Shown here piece after piece: positions 9,165 to 17,989 of a stretch of DNA of 64,000 nucleotides. The notes beneath the pieces were generated by a model. That model had not been told where the DNA came from and searched no databases. It saw nothing but the letters and a program-made list of their open reading frames with translations. The stretch covers positions 5,440,249-5,504,248 of the forward strand of contig NZ_CP038799.1 of assembly GCF_012223425.1 (NCBI RefSeq), given 5' to 3'. The position numbers were made by a program, and so were the translations under genes. This DNA comes from Mycolicibacterium frederiksbergense. GTDB taxonomy: Bacteria > Actinomycetota > Actinomycetes > Mycobacteriales > Mycobacteriaceae. How positions within the stretch are numbered: the stretch's first letter is position 1; the number at the start of each line of letters is the position of its first letter.

Positions 9165-9977
9165 TCAGCGAGTGCGGTCGGGAAACGGGTCATTTCGAAA
9201 GTCGATCTGTGCGTCCGGGTTGCTGACGGCGGTGACCATCCCCGATCCGATGGCACCGTGGCTGTCGAACAGCGTCGCGGTGCCGACCGCGATTCCGTCT
9301 GCCGCCCAATGAGAATCGGCCTGCACGCCGATCCACTCGTCGCGCGGCAGCCGGGCCAGCGCGACGGTGAGATCGCCGTTGATATAGCCGACGCCGTCGG
9401 TACCGAGGTTGGTGACCAGGCTGGTGCCCTCGGCGGCCATGGAGGCACGCACGAACGGCGTGTTGCGGTAGCCGTCGACGACGTCGATGGTCCGATTGAT
9501 GAACCGCTTGCGCGACGCATTCTGGTGATCTGCGATGGCATCCGTCCACCCGACCTCGTCACTGCCGATCCCGATGCCGCGGCTCTCGTCCCGATCGGGC
9601 GGGCCGACGAACTCGGCGGGCGAGACCCATTCGGTGCCCCGCGGAGGCGCCGAGAGCCGGTACTGGACCAGCGTGGCCCGCACCACCGTCACCCCGTCCT
9701 GGATCAGTTCGCATTCCGCATTGCGCACCCGCCGGCCATCGCGCACCAGCGTCAGTTTGGTGATCGTCGGAACACCGCGGGCGGCCTTGAACAGGTCGAC
9801 GGTGAGCCGGGACGGCAGGAACTCCGGGTCACCGAAGCTCGTCTCCAGTGCTCGTGCCGCCAGCCCGACCAGGGCCGGGCCGTTGAGGTGGTCGGGACCC
9901 CAGTGACTCTGCGCATAGGTGCTGGGCGCGTAGGTGTCGTGCTCGGTCTGGGTGAAATGAAACGGGCGCGCGCTCAT
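9165..9977 (-). CDS. Thioesterase superfamily protein (double-hotdog, acyl-CoA thioesterase-like)
   Basis: About 270 residues, consistent with a tandem hotdog fold that hydrolyses acyl-CoA or related thioesters. Visible features are WGPDHLNGPALVGLAARALE in the first half, RLTVDLFKAARGVP (the usual core strand), and a second hotdog from about residue 150. ATG at 9977 starts MSARPFHF; GTG at 9995 would add six residues and would touch the stop of the response regulator upstream. Start choice is uncertain. Confidence 0.75.
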   Translation of the reverse strand: MSARPFHFTQTEHDTYAPSTYAQSHWGPDHLNGPALVGLAARALETSFGDPEFLPSRLTVDLFKAARGVPTITKLTLVRDGRRVRNAECELIQDGVTVVRATLVQYRLSAPPRGTEWVSPAEFVGPPDRDESRGIGIGSDEVGWTDAIADHQNASRKRFINRTIDVVDGYRNTPFVRASMAAEGTSLVTNLGTDGVGYINGDLTVALARLPRDEWIGVQADSHWAADGIAVGTATLFDSHGAIGSGMVTAVSNPDAQIDFRNDPFPDRTR

Positions 9978-9995
9978 TTGCGCATCGTCGCACAC

Positions 9996-10646
9996 CTATT
10001 GCGGGGCGACGATGCCGTGGTCATAGGCGTAGACGATCGCGGCGGCGCGATCCCGCAACCGGAGCTTGTCGAAGATCCGCCCGATGTGGCTCTTGACCGT
10101 GACACCGGAGATGAACAGTTCCGCGGCGATCTCGGCGTTCGTGTGGCCCTTGCCGATCAGCGTCAGGACATCGAGTTCGCGCCCGGTGAGCTCGCTGACC
10201 TCGACCTGCTGTCGGCCCTCGGCGGACTTGCGGTACGTGTCGAGCACTCTGGCGGTGACCGCCGGATCCAGGTAGCTGTCGCCGTGGGCGACGGCGCGGA
10301 CGGCCCGGATGAGCTCTTCGGCCGAGGAATCCTTGAGGACGAAGCCGGCCGCACCGGCGCGCAGCACGCCGGACAGCAGATCGTCCTCGTTGAAGGTGGT
10401 CAGTGCCAGCACCGGCGGGCCGCCGGCTTCGGCCAGCCGTCGGGTCGCCTCGATACCGTCGACCCGCTTCATCCGCAGATCCATCACCACCACGTCGACC
10501 GACTGCTCGGCCAGGGCGTCGAGGACCTCGTCACCGTCCGAACATTCGGCAACGATCACGAATCCGTCCTTGCGCCGCAGGATCCGGCGCAGCCCGGAGC
10601 GCACCAGGTCCTGGTCGTCGACGAGCAGCACTGCGATATCGCTCAA
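9996..10646 (-). CDS. Response regulator, NarL/LuxR family
   Basis: DNA-binding response regulator, partner of the adjacent sensor kinase. Residues from VLLVDDQDLVRSG form the receiver; the phosphoacceptor Asp is in VVVMDLRMKRVDG, and the Thr and Lys switch residues are in LALTTF and FVLKDSS. The C-terminus is a LuxR-type helix-turn-helix (ELTGRELDVLTLIGKGHTN to TVKSHIGRIFDKL). I chose TTG at 10646 (reads SDIAVLLVDD), which follows a GGGGGA and gives 216 residues. An in-frame GTG about 33 bases upstream would add a VAVRGERSDGG segment encoded by a repeat element. Probably controls the divergent mmpL gene or its own operon. Confidence 0.88.
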   Translation of the reverse strand: MSDIAVLLVDDQDLVRSGLRRILRRKDGFVIVAECSDGDEVLDALAEQSVDVVVMDLRMKRVDGIEATRRLAEAGGPPVLALTTFNEDDLLSGVLRAGAAGFVLKDSSAEELIRAVRAVAHGDSYLDPAVTARVLDTYRKSAEGRQQVEVSELTGRELDVLTLIGKGHTNAEIAAELFISGVTVKSHIGRIFDKLRLRDRAAAIVYAYDHGIVAPQ

Positions 10647-10647
10647 T

Positions 10648-10669
10648 CCCCCGTCGCTTCGCTCGCCCC
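10648..10669 (-). repeat. Dispersed GCGAGCGAAGCGACGG element, copy 1
   Basis: On the minus strand it contains GGGGCGAGCGAAGCGACGG followed by further Gs. The same core occurs at 33123-33144 inside another gene. Here it sits between the kinase stop and the response-regulator start, and its G-rich 3' end supplies the likely ribosome-binding site of the regulator. Confidence 0.55.
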
Positions 10670-10681
10670 TGACTGCCACCG

Positions 10682-11899
10682 CTATCCCCCGCACCAGGTG
10701 GCCGCGGGCATGGTGCCGGAGTCGCCCAACGGCACCTCGGCGTGCACCGCCCACCCCTCGCGGGTCAGTCCGATATCGATGACGCCGCCCAGCAACTCGA
10801 CCCGCTGGCGCATCCCGCGCACACCGCGGCCATCGGGTGCGCGGCGACCGCTCGCCGACACCGCCACCGGCAGCTCATTGGTGATCGAGAGTTCGGCATG
10901 GTCCCCGATGACCGCCACGGTGACCGCCGACCGCGATTCCGGGGCGTGCTTGGCGACATTTGCCAGCGATTCCTGAGCGATCCGGTACAGCGCCAGCCCC
11001 ACCGCCGGAGACACCCTGGTGGTGGAACCCTCCGTGCGCAACGTGACGGTCAGGCCGGCGCGGGCGAAATCGTCGGTGAGCCGTGCGATGTCATCGACGC
11101 CGGGCTCCGGTGCGATCCGCATCGGAGCCACATCGAGCAGTCCGACGGTGCGCCGGATATCGGCCATCGCCTCGCGGCCGAGCTTCTCGGCGTCCACGAG
11201 CGCATCGACCGCGTCGTCGACATCGCGGTCCTCCTGCAGCGCGCGGCGGGCACCGGTGAGGTGAAGCAGCGTCACCGACAGCGAATGCGCAATGACATCG
11301 TGCACCTCGCGCGCGATCCGACGCCGCTCATCGGCGGCGGCATGGGCGGACAGCGCATCCTGGGCGGCGCGCTGCGCGACGATCAGCTGCTGCTGAATCC
11401 GCATCAGATAACCCACCAGCCAGCCCATCCCCAGCACGCTCAGATACAGCCAGACCCCGTCGAGCCGGTGTGAAGCCGCGGCGGCGCCCAACATGGCGGC
11501 CGCCGATGCCGTCGCGGCAAGTCCGCCGGCCAGCGGTGTCATCGCACCTACAGCGCCGACCATCAGCACCAGGATCAGCGGGGCGAAATCGAACGCGATC
11601 GGGGTCGACGTGCCGAACAGGAAGATCGCCGCGGCACCCGACCAGGCTCCCCAGATGAGCAAGGGGTTGAACGATGCGCCGGCGGCAAAGAACACGACCA
11701 GCGGGCACATCGCGACCATGATGCCCACCGGCACCGCGACCAGGTAATCCGAGGCGGGGCGTTGCAGCGTGCAGATCAGGGCGATCAACGCCAGCGCGGT
11801 ATCGGTGGTGATGACGAACATCGGGCTCCAGCCGAGCTCGTTGAGCTCGCCGTGCCGCGCGAAACGCGCACGCAGGAATTCGGGCACACCCAAGCGCAT
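10682..11899 (-). CDS. Sensor histidine kinase, NarX/DesK type (HisKA_3)
   Basis: A 405-residue membrane kinase. The N-terminal 180 residues contain about five or six membrane spans with no large extracytoplasmic sensor, so it may sense the membrane itself. The dimerisation/phosphoacceptor helix reads RRIAREVHDVIAHSLSV (His is the phosphorylated residue); the ATP-binding N-box is in QESLANVAKHA and the G-box in GRGVRGMRQRVELLGG. It is transcribed ahead of the NarL-type regulator, 36 bp apart. It is divergent from an mmpL exporter gene, which suggests a membrane-stress or lipid-export circuit; that link is inference. Confidence 0.88.
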   Translation of the reverse strand: MRLGVPEFLRARFARHGELNELGWSPMFVITTDTALALIALICTLQRPASDYLVAVPVGIMVAMCPLVVFFAAGASFNPLLIWGAWSGAAAIFLFGTSTPIAFDFAPLILVLMVGAVGAMTPLAGGLAATASAAAMLGAAAASHRLDGVWLYLSVLGMGWLVGYLMRIQQQLIVAQRAAQDALSAHAAADERRRIAREVHDVIAHSLSVTLLHLTGARRALQEDRDVDDAVDALVDAEKLGREAMADIRRTVGLLDVAPMRIAPEPGVDDIARLTDDFARAGLTVTLRTEGSTTRVSPAVGLALYRIAQESLANVAKHAPESRSAVTVAVIGDHAELSITNELPVAVSASGRRAPDGRGVRGMRQRVELLGGVIDIGLTREGWAVHAEVPLGDSGTMPAATWCGG

Positions 11900-12034
11900 C
11901 GAACAATGGTAGGTCCGAAAGGCCGTCTAAACCATCATGCTGCGGGCGGGTTCACGGTCATACCTAGGGAGGAGACGCGGCTAGGGCCGTTGGCACGACG
12001 CGCCGCGGCAACCTGGATCCCTAGCGTTTCTGCC

Positions 12035-14902
12035 ATGGGGTGGCGGGCGCCGGGGTCGCGGCGCGCAGCGGTGCTGATCGTCGGGCTGTGGCTTGCCGTC
12101 GCGGGCGCGGCGAATCTTGCGGTACCGCAACTGGAACGGGTGGTGCACGAGCACGCCCGCTCGTTCATGCCGGACGACGCACCGAGCTCGGTGGCCGCCG
12201 TGCGGTCTGCGCAGCTGTTCGGTGACTCGACCGACAACAACCTCAACTATGTGGTGCTCGAGCGCGCCGGCGGTCCGCTCGGAGAGGACGACCGCGCCTA
12301 CTACGGCCGCCTGACCGCAGCCCTGCACGCCGATACCGAGCATGTCCGCACGGTCACCGACCTCTGGTCCGACCCGCTGACCGAATCGTTCGCCGTCAGC
12401 GCCGACGGCCACGCGGTCACGGTGATGCTGCGGCTTACCGGGGTGCTGGGCACCACACCGGCGGCCGAGGCGGTGCAGGCGGTCCGGTCCGCCGTCGACG
12501 CCGCGAATCCGCCGTCCGGTCTGGAGGTGTTCGTCACCGGTCCCGGTGCGACGATCGTCGACGAGTTCACCGCGATCGACCGGCAGCTGCTGATGATCAC
12601 GGCGGTGACCGTCGGGCTCATCCTGGTTCTGCTGCTGCTGGTCTACCGGTCCCCCGCAGCGGCGATGATCCCGTTGTTCTCGGTGGGATTGGCGTTGGGC
12701 GTCGCGCGGCCGATCGCCTCGGCGTTGGGCGCCGCCGGTGTGATCGAGGTGTCGTTGTTCTCGGTTGCCCTCGTGGCGGCCATGATGCTCGGCGCGGGAA
12801 CCGATTACGCGATCTTTCTGATCGGACGGTATCAGGAGGGTCTGCGCGACGGGCTGGACTCGACCCGGGCCCTCGCCGCCGCCCAGCGCGGTGTGGCCCC
12901 GGTGGTTGCGGGGTCGGCGCTGACTGTCGCCATCGCGCTGGCCTGCCTGGGGTTCGCCGAGGTCGGCATGTTCCGCAGTGCCGGAATACCTTCTGCAATA
13001 GGCATTCTGGTGGTGATGGCGGCATCGCTGTCCCTGACGCCGGCACTGATCGGCCTTTCCGGCGGCGCCGGCATGTTGGCCACCAAACCGAGTCGCACGA
13101 CCCGGCGCTGGCGCCGGGTCGGAGCGGTTCTGGCCCGGTGGCCGGCGCCGATTCTGGTCACCGCCCTGGCCGCGCTGGCCCTGCTGGCGTCGCCGGCGGC
13201 CGGCATCCGCATCGGCTGGGACGAGCCCGCCGCGGCACCCGCAGGCACCGGGTCGAACCTCGGATATGCGGCGGCTGAACGGCATTTCGAGGACAACCAG
13301 CTGCTGTCGGCCGTCGTGGCGGTGCAGGCCGATCACGACGTGCGCAACCCGGCCGGGCTCATCGCCGTCGAACGCGTGACCCGCGCGGTGATGGAGATCC
13401 CGGGAGTGCGGGTGGTGCAGTCGCCCAGCAGGCCGGCGGGCACCGTGCCGGAGGAGACCACCTTGGCCGGTCAGCTGGGCCGTATCGGTGACGAACTCGC
13501 GGCCGGTGTCGGCGAATTCGATGACCGGCTGGGCGGCATCGATGAGCTGGACGCGATCCTCGACGACATGGCCGCCGCGCTGTCCGGGATGCGGCACGGA
13601 CTACGGGGCAGCGCAGCCGGGCTTGGCGAGGTGTCCGAGGCCGCCGCGGACATGCAGCGCGGCACCTCCGATCTGCAGTCCACCGCCGAGTCGGCGGCGG
13701 GCCGGCTGGACCCGTTGCGCGGGTTCGTCGCCGCGACACCGCACTGCTCAGCCAACCCGATCTGCGCTGTCGCGCAGCAGATCGTGACACCGGTCGACGA
13801 TGTGGTGGCAGGGACGGCGGTGCTGACAGCCGGAGTGCACACGCTCAGCGGTGGCACCGTCACCGCCACCAGTGCGCTCGGCGGGCTACCCGCGGATATC
13901 GACACCATGACGGCAGCCCTGGCACGGGCCCGTGCGGCGATGGCCGACACCACATCCCAACTGGGTTCGGTGGGCCCGCGGCTCGATGAATTCACCGGCT
14001 ATCTGCGCGAAGCGGCGACCGCCTTCGAAGGCAGCGCGGCCGGCGGGTTCTACGCGCCGCACCGCGCCCTGACCGATCCGCGGATGGCGGCGGCCCTGGA
14101 CCGGCTGATCGCACCGGACGGGCGAGCCTTCTATCTGCTGGTGTACGGGACCGGCAAGGAATGGGGCGTGGACGGGGCGGCCCGCACCGTGTCCATCGGA
14201 TCGGCGGTGACCGAGGCGACCAAGGAAGGGACGCTGCGGCCGGTGGCCGTGTACCTTGCCGGCGTCGGACCCGCCACCCTGGATCTGCAGCAGATGGTGG
14301 CCGGCGATACTCGGTTGCTCGTCATCACCACGCTGGCACTGATCTTCGCGATCGTCGCGCTGCTGATGCGCAGCCCGGTGGCCGGCCTGGTGATCGTGGG
14401 CACGGTGGCGTTGTCCTACGCCGCGGCACTCGGCGCGAGCGTGTTCATCTGGCAACATCTGCTGGGGCTCGAATTGCACTGGGCGGTAGGCCCTATCGCC
14501 TTCATCGCGCTGGTTGCCGTCGGTGCGGACTACAACCTCTTGCTGGCCATGCGCATCCGTGAGGAAACACGATCGGTCAGATTGCGCACCGGCATCATCC
14601 GCGCCGTCGGAGCCACCGGCGGCGTCGTGACCACCGCCGGCGTGATCTTCGGTATCACGATGCTGGCACTGCTTGCCAGCAGCGTGCTCAGCATCGCCCA
14701 GATCGGGCTCACCATCGGTGTCGGACTGCTCATCGACACGATGATCGTCCGCACGTTCGTCCTGCCCACGCTGATGGTGCTGCTGGGTCGCTGGTTCTGG
14801 TGGCCGCGCCGGCCGTGGTCAGGTCGTGGTGACGAGCAGGTGGTCGGCGGGTTCGTCCCAGTGGTCCAGGTTGACGGCGTGGGTCAGCGGGCGGCGCCGT
14901 AG
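12035..14902 (+). CDS. MmpL family RND transporter
   Basis: A 955-residue inner-membrane exporter of the mycobacterial MmpL family, which moves lipids or hydrophobic compounds using the proton gradient. The two repeats each have a hydrophobic start, a periplasmic domain and a membrane bundle, and both Asp-Tyr proton-relay pairs are visible (GAGTDYAIFL and VGADYNLLLA). The second periplasmic loop is long, rich in Ala/Gly/Asp and has a Cys pair (HCSANPIC). ATG at 12035 starts MGWRAPGS just before the first membrane span; the frame is open further upstream over the kinase gene, which I treat as chance. No MmpS gene is adjacent. The 3' end overlaps the convergent nitroreductase gene by about 84 bp. 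Confidence 0.9.
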   Translation: MGWRAPGSRRAAVLIVGLWLAVAGAANLAVPQLERVVHEHARSFMPDDAPSSVAAVRSAQLFGDSTDNNLNYVVLERAGGPLGEDDRAYYGRLTAALHADTEHVRTVTDLWSDPLTESFAVSADGHAVTVMLRLTGVLGTTPAAEAVQAVRSAVDAANPPSGLEVFVTGPGATIVDEFTAIDRQLLMITAVTVGLILVLLLLVYRSPAAAMIPLFSVGLALGVARPIASALGAAGVIEVSLFSVALVAAMMLGAGTDYAIFLIGRYQEGLRDGLDSTRALAAAQRGVAPVVAGSALTVAIALACLGFAEVGMFRSAGIPSAIGILVVMAASLSLTPALIGLSGGAGMLATKPSRTTRRWRRVGAVLARWPAPILVTALAALALLASPAAGIRIGWDEPAAAPAGTGSNLGYAAAERHFEDNQLLSAVVAVQADHDVRNPAGLIAVERVTRAVMEIPGVRVVQSPSRPAGTVPEETTLAGQLGRIGDELAAGVGEFDDRLGGIDELDAILDDMAAALSGMRHGLRGSAAGLGEVSEAAADMQRGTSDLQSTAESAAGRLDPLRGFVAATPHCSANPICAVAQQIVTPVDDVVAGTAVLTAGVHTLSGGTVTATSALGGLPADIDTMTAALARARAAMADTTSQLGSVGPRLDEFTGYLREAATAFEGSAAGGFYAPHRALTDPRMAAALDRLIAPDGRAFYLLVYGTGKEWGVDGAARTVSIGSAVTEATKEGTLRPVAVYLAGVGPATLDLQQMVAGDTRLLVITTLALIFAIVALLMRSPVAGLVIVGTVALSYAAALGASVFIWQHLLGLELHWAVGPIAFIALVAVGADYNLLLAMRIREETRSVRLRTGIIRAVGATGGVVTTAGVIFGITMLALLASSVLSIAQIGLTIGVGLLIDTMIVRTFVLPTLMVLLGRWFWWPRRPWSGRGDEQVVGGFVPVVQVDGVGQRAAP

Positions 14903-15472
14903 CCTGCCGTGCCTGCCCTTGGGCCAGCCGATGACGATGTGCCCGCCGAGCATCCAGTCGTCGGGGACGCCGACGGCGTCACGCAGCAGGGCTTCGCCGC
15001 CGTAGGACGCCCAGCTCGTCAGGCAGGCACCGAGACCTTGTGCGCGGGCAGCCAGCAGAAAGTTCTGCATCGCCGGGAAAATGGACCCGCCGAGTAGCAG
15101 GTCGGACGCGGTGGGAAAGCGCTTCTGCACGAACAGCACCGAGGTGAACTCCTCGGCGCGGTCGTGCAGTTCGTAGGTGGCCCGGTTGTTACGGGCCACC
15201 AGGTCGGTTTCCTCATCGGTCGGCCTGCTCATGCCGTAGACCGGTTCGATGACCGACAGCGCATGCCGCGCGGCTTCGGCCACCACAGCCCGTTGTTCGG
15301 GTGAACGCAGCACCACGAACCGCCAGGCCTGCGCGTTCGCGCCGGACGGGGCCCAGGTCGCGGCCTCCAGGCAGCGTGCCAGCGTCGCATCGTCCACGGG
15401 TTCGTCCGTGAAGCGCCGGATGGTCCGCGCCGTCGACAGCACCTCCCAGATGTCACTGCTCGCAGTTGCCAT
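14819..15472 (-). CDS. Nitroreductase family protein (FMN)
   Basis: A 217-residue flavoprotein of the nitroreductase fold, which uses NAD(P)H to reduce nitro groups, quinones or enones. The N-terminal phosphate-binding motif STARTIRRFTDEPVDD is clear, followed by the central helix AARAQGLGACLTSWASY and the C-terminal HIVIGWPKGR that binds the flavin. Length fits a single-domain enzyme. It runs into the 3' end of mmpL on the opposite strand. It lies just downstream of the P450/SDR operon but after a gap with its own start, so membership in that operon is unclear. Confidence 0.85.
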   Translation of the reverse strand: MATASSDIWEVLSTARTIRRFTDEPVDDATLARCLEAATWAPSGANAQAWRFVVLRSPEQRAVVAEAARHALSVIEPVYGMSRPTDEETDLVARNNRATYELHDRAEEFTSVLFVQKRFPTASDLLLGGSIFPAMQNFLLAARAQGLGACLTSWASYGGEALLRDAVGVPDDWMLGGHIVIGWPKGRHGRLRRRPLTHAVNLDHWDEPADHLLVTTT

Positions 15473-15492
15473 GTCGGCACCCTAGCGTGCGT

Positions 15493-16291
15493 TCACCCCA
15501 TCGTGGCGGCGCCTGCCGCCGTCAGCAGTTCCACGGCCTGCCTGCGGGTCAGCGTTCCCAGTATCTGGGCGGCCGCCTTCATCACGTCGCCGACCAGCAC
15601 GGTGGGCCCGTTGTCCAGGTTGTCGAATGCCTCGGTCACCACCTCCTCGACGGTGGCCGCATCGGCGGGGGCGTCCGTCGATGGCAGGACGCTTGTGCTC
15701 AAGGGTGCGCAGCGACGGGGTGTCGGTCTTGCCGAGAATGAGCCCGATGACGTCGACGCCCTTGTCGTGCAGTTCGGCCCACAGTGCCTCGGCGAACACC
15801 ATGTCGAAGGCCTTGGAGGCGCCATAGGCAACCATGTTGGGCGCGCCGGCGAATCCGGCGCCCGACCCGAACAGCACGATGCCGCCGCGGGCACGGGACA
15901 CCATCGGCGCGGCAAAATGATGGCACAGCCGCATCGGTACGACGCAGTTGCGTTGCACCATCGCTTCGGCCGCCGCCAGCGGACTGTCCAGGAACGGTTG
16001 ATAATTGGGGTCGGCGCCCGCGCAGTAGGCGAGGAAGCCGATCTCCAGATCGCCGGTCGCCTCCGCGATCTGCGATGCCGCGGTCTCGGTGGCGAGATCG
16101 ATTGCCAGTGTGCGCGTCTGGACGCCGTGCCGGTTCTCGATTCCTGCGGCGACCTCGTCGAGGAGGGGTTGGCGGCGGGCCAGCAACACCACGTTGACGC
16201 CGCGCTGCGCCAGACCGTCGGCGAGGGCGGCCCCCACGCCGTCGGAGGCGCCGGCCACCAGCGCCCAGGGGCCATACTTGTCGGCGAACAT
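15493..16291 (-). pseudogene. SDR family oxidoreductase, frameshifted
   Basis: NAD(P)-dependent short-chain dehydrogenase broken by one base. From ATG 16291 the frame reads the cofactor loop VAGASDGVGAAL and the active-site YGASKAF, then goes out of frame near a run of five G at 15667-15671 (five C in the gene). Downstream the other frame continues the family C-terminus (ADAATVEEVVTEAFDN, then LTRRQAVELLTAAG) to a stop at 15493. Removing one C from the run joins the halves as a normal protein of about 265 residues. It ends the minus-strand operon and follows the SnoaL-like gene by three bases. True mutation or sequencing error cannot be distinguished here. Confidence 0.8.
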
Positions 16292-16294
16292 GGA

Positions 16295-16714
16295 TCAGCC
16301 TCCGACCGTGGTGATCCGGACCGCAGTGAACACGCGCCGGGCGATGCGCCACCCGTGATCGGTGCGGACGATGTCGTCATCGTAGATGCCGACGGCGTTG
16401 ACTCCGGAGGCATTGTCGGGAGCAAGGATCAGCCCGTCGACATAGGTGCGGGCGGTGGCACGGTCACCGTCGAGGGTGATGACGATATTGCTGAGCCGGT
16501 GCATGGTGTGGCCGGCCATCGCGTGTGACCGGTCCATGAACTCGGTGACGGCGTCGACGCCGTTGAAGCTGCCGATCTCGCCGTAGTCGAGTGCACAGTC
16601 CGCGGTGAAGACGGTGCGGAAGGTGTCCCAGTCCCTGCGGTCGATTCCGGTGGCGTAGCGCAGCAACACCTCGGTGATGTCGGCGCGGTCGCGGTAGGCG
16701 GTTGATTCCGTCAT
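16295..16714 (-). CDS. Nuclear transport factor 2 / SnoaL-like protein
   Basis: A 139-residue cone-fold protein. It begins with the family pattern YRDRADITEVLLRYATGIDRRDWD and contains FTADCALDYGEIG and the loop SHAMAGHTMHRLSNIVITLDGD, as in SnoaL-like dehydratases, isomerases and ring-hydroxylation small subunits. Many members in mycobacterial catabolic clusters act on steroid- or terpenoid-like intermediates, but the reaction here is unknown. It has a GGAGA ribosome-binding site and lies between the P450 and the terminal SDR of the same operon. Confidence 0.75.
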   Translation of the reverse strand: MTESTAYRDRADITEVLLRYATGIDRRDWDTFRTVFTADCALDYGEIGSFNGVDAVTEFMDRSHAMAGHTMHRLSNIVITLDGDRATARTYVDGLILAPDNASGVNAVGIYDDDIVRTDHGWRIARRVFTAVRITTVGG

Positions 16715-16752
16715 CGGGGGGTCTCCGTTCGGGTGGACGTGCGCCCCTGACG

Positions 16753-17976
16753 TTACGGGCTCACTGGATCGAAGAGCACCGGCAGCGCGGTTGGCGAACG
16801 GAACACCTGACCGCGGATGTGTGGATCTCCTCCGTCAGGGTCCAGGCGCAGGTTGGGTAGCCGATCCAGTAGCAGGTTGATCGCCGTGCGCATCTCGAGG
16901 CGGGCCAAGTGCATGCCCAGACACACGTGCACGCCGTAACCCCAGCCGACGTTTGCCTTCTGCTTGCGGAAGATGTCGAAGGTATCCGGGTTCGGGTAGC
17001 GGTCGTCCTGACGGTTGGCCGCGCCCAGCATCGGCATCACCGTGGCACCCGCCGGGATCTGCACGCCACCGAGTTCGGTGTCGCGGGTCGCCACCCGGGT
17101 GATGGTGAGCAGCGGTGACTCCCAGCGCACACCCTCTTCGATGGCCTGCGGCAGCAGGGTCCGGTCGGCCCGGATCGCCTCCAGCTGAGCGGGGTCGGAG
17201 AGTAGCGCGAAGAGCAGGCTGCCCAGGGACCGGTAGGTCGTCTCGACGCCGGCCGGAAGCAGCAGCCGCAGAAAGGAGAAGATCTCCTCGTCGTCGAGCT
17301 TGTTCCCGTCGATTTCGGCAGCGGCCAATGCGCTGATCAGATCGTCCTTGGGTTCGGCGCGTCGGGCCGCCAGGATCGGGGCGAAGTAGTCGCACAGCGC
17401 CGCCGATGCCGCGAGTCCGCGCTCGGGGTTCATCAGCCAGCTCAGCAGCGAGATGGACCATCGCTGGAACTGCGGGAAGTCCTCCTCAGGGAGCCCCAGC
17501 AGTCCGGCGATGATCTGGCTGGGATAGTCGAAGGTGAACTCCTTCACCAGATCTGCCTTGCCGTTCGCCTCGAACTTGTCGATCAACGCGTTACCGACCC
17601 GGCCGACGAGTTCATCCTCCCAGCGCGCCAGCGACTTCTGGGTGAAGGCCTTCTGCACCAGTGCCCGCAGCCGGCCGTGCACCGGTTCGTCCATCCCGAG
17701 CATCACCCGCTCCCCCAGTACCGGGCCGAAGGCCGCGATGACACCGGCGGACGAGAACGTCTCGTTGTCGCGCAGCATCTGCTGGATCTCCTCGTGCCGG
17801 TACACGATGAACATCGGCAGCGATTCCTCGTGCGGCAACATCCCGGAGGTCTCCAGCCGCTGCACCGGCTCCTCCCGGCGCAGCCGCGCCATCTCGGTGT
17901 ACGGATCACGCACGTCACCGGAGATGGCGTCGTCGAAGGAACCGAAGTCCTCCAGGTCATCGAAAAGTTGTTCCAC
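16753..17976 (-). CDS. Cytochrome P450
   Basis: A 407-residue soluble P450 monooxygenase. The haem ligand Cys is in WGYGVHVCLGMHLARLE; the usual first Phe of this signature is replaced by Trp. The I-helix oxygen-binding motif is PAGVETT and the K-helix ExxR is EGVR. GTG at 17976 has an AGGGAG ribosome-binding site about 10 bases upstream; longer in-frame starts would run into the dehydrogenase gene. No ferredoxin or ferredoxin reductase is encoded in the window, so electron partners must lie elsewhere. It follows the aldehyde dehydrogenase gene by 13 bp. Oxidation of a hydrophobic substrate by P450, alcohol dehydrogenase-like SDR and aldehyde dehydrogenase is a reasonable sequence of steps, but is inferred. 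Confidence 0.92.
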   Translation of the reverse strand: MEQLFDDLEDFGSFDDAISGDVRDPYTEMARLRREEPVQRLETSGMLPHEESLPMFIVYRHEEIQQMLRDNETFSSAGVIAAFGPVLGERVMLGMDEPVHGRLRALVQKAFTQKSLARWEDELVGRVGNALIDKFEANGKADLVKEFTFDYPSQIIAGLLGLPEEDFPQFQRWSISLLSWLMNPERGLAASAALCDYFAPILAARRAEPKDDLISALAAAEIDGNKLDDEEIFSFLRLLLPAGVETTYRSLGSLLFALLSDPAQLEAIRADRTLLPQAIEEGVRWESPLLTITRVATRDTELGGVQIPAGATVMPMLGAANRQDDRYPNPDTFDIFRKQKANVGWGYGVHVCLGMHLARLEMRTAINLLLDRLPNLRLDPDGGDPHIRGQVFRSPTALPVLFDPVSP

Positions 17977-17989
17977 GGTTGCAGACTCC

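Noticed and set aside
10647..10754. Longer start for the response regulator
   Set aside because: It would overlap the kinase gene by over 70 bp and add residues unlike any receiver domain; the conserved part begins at SDIAVLLVDD.
11762..12034. N-terminal extension of the MmpL frame over the kinase gene
   Set aside because: The extension reads hydrophilic low-complexity sequence antisense to the kinase; MmpL proteins start shortly before the first membrane span, which fits ATG 12035.
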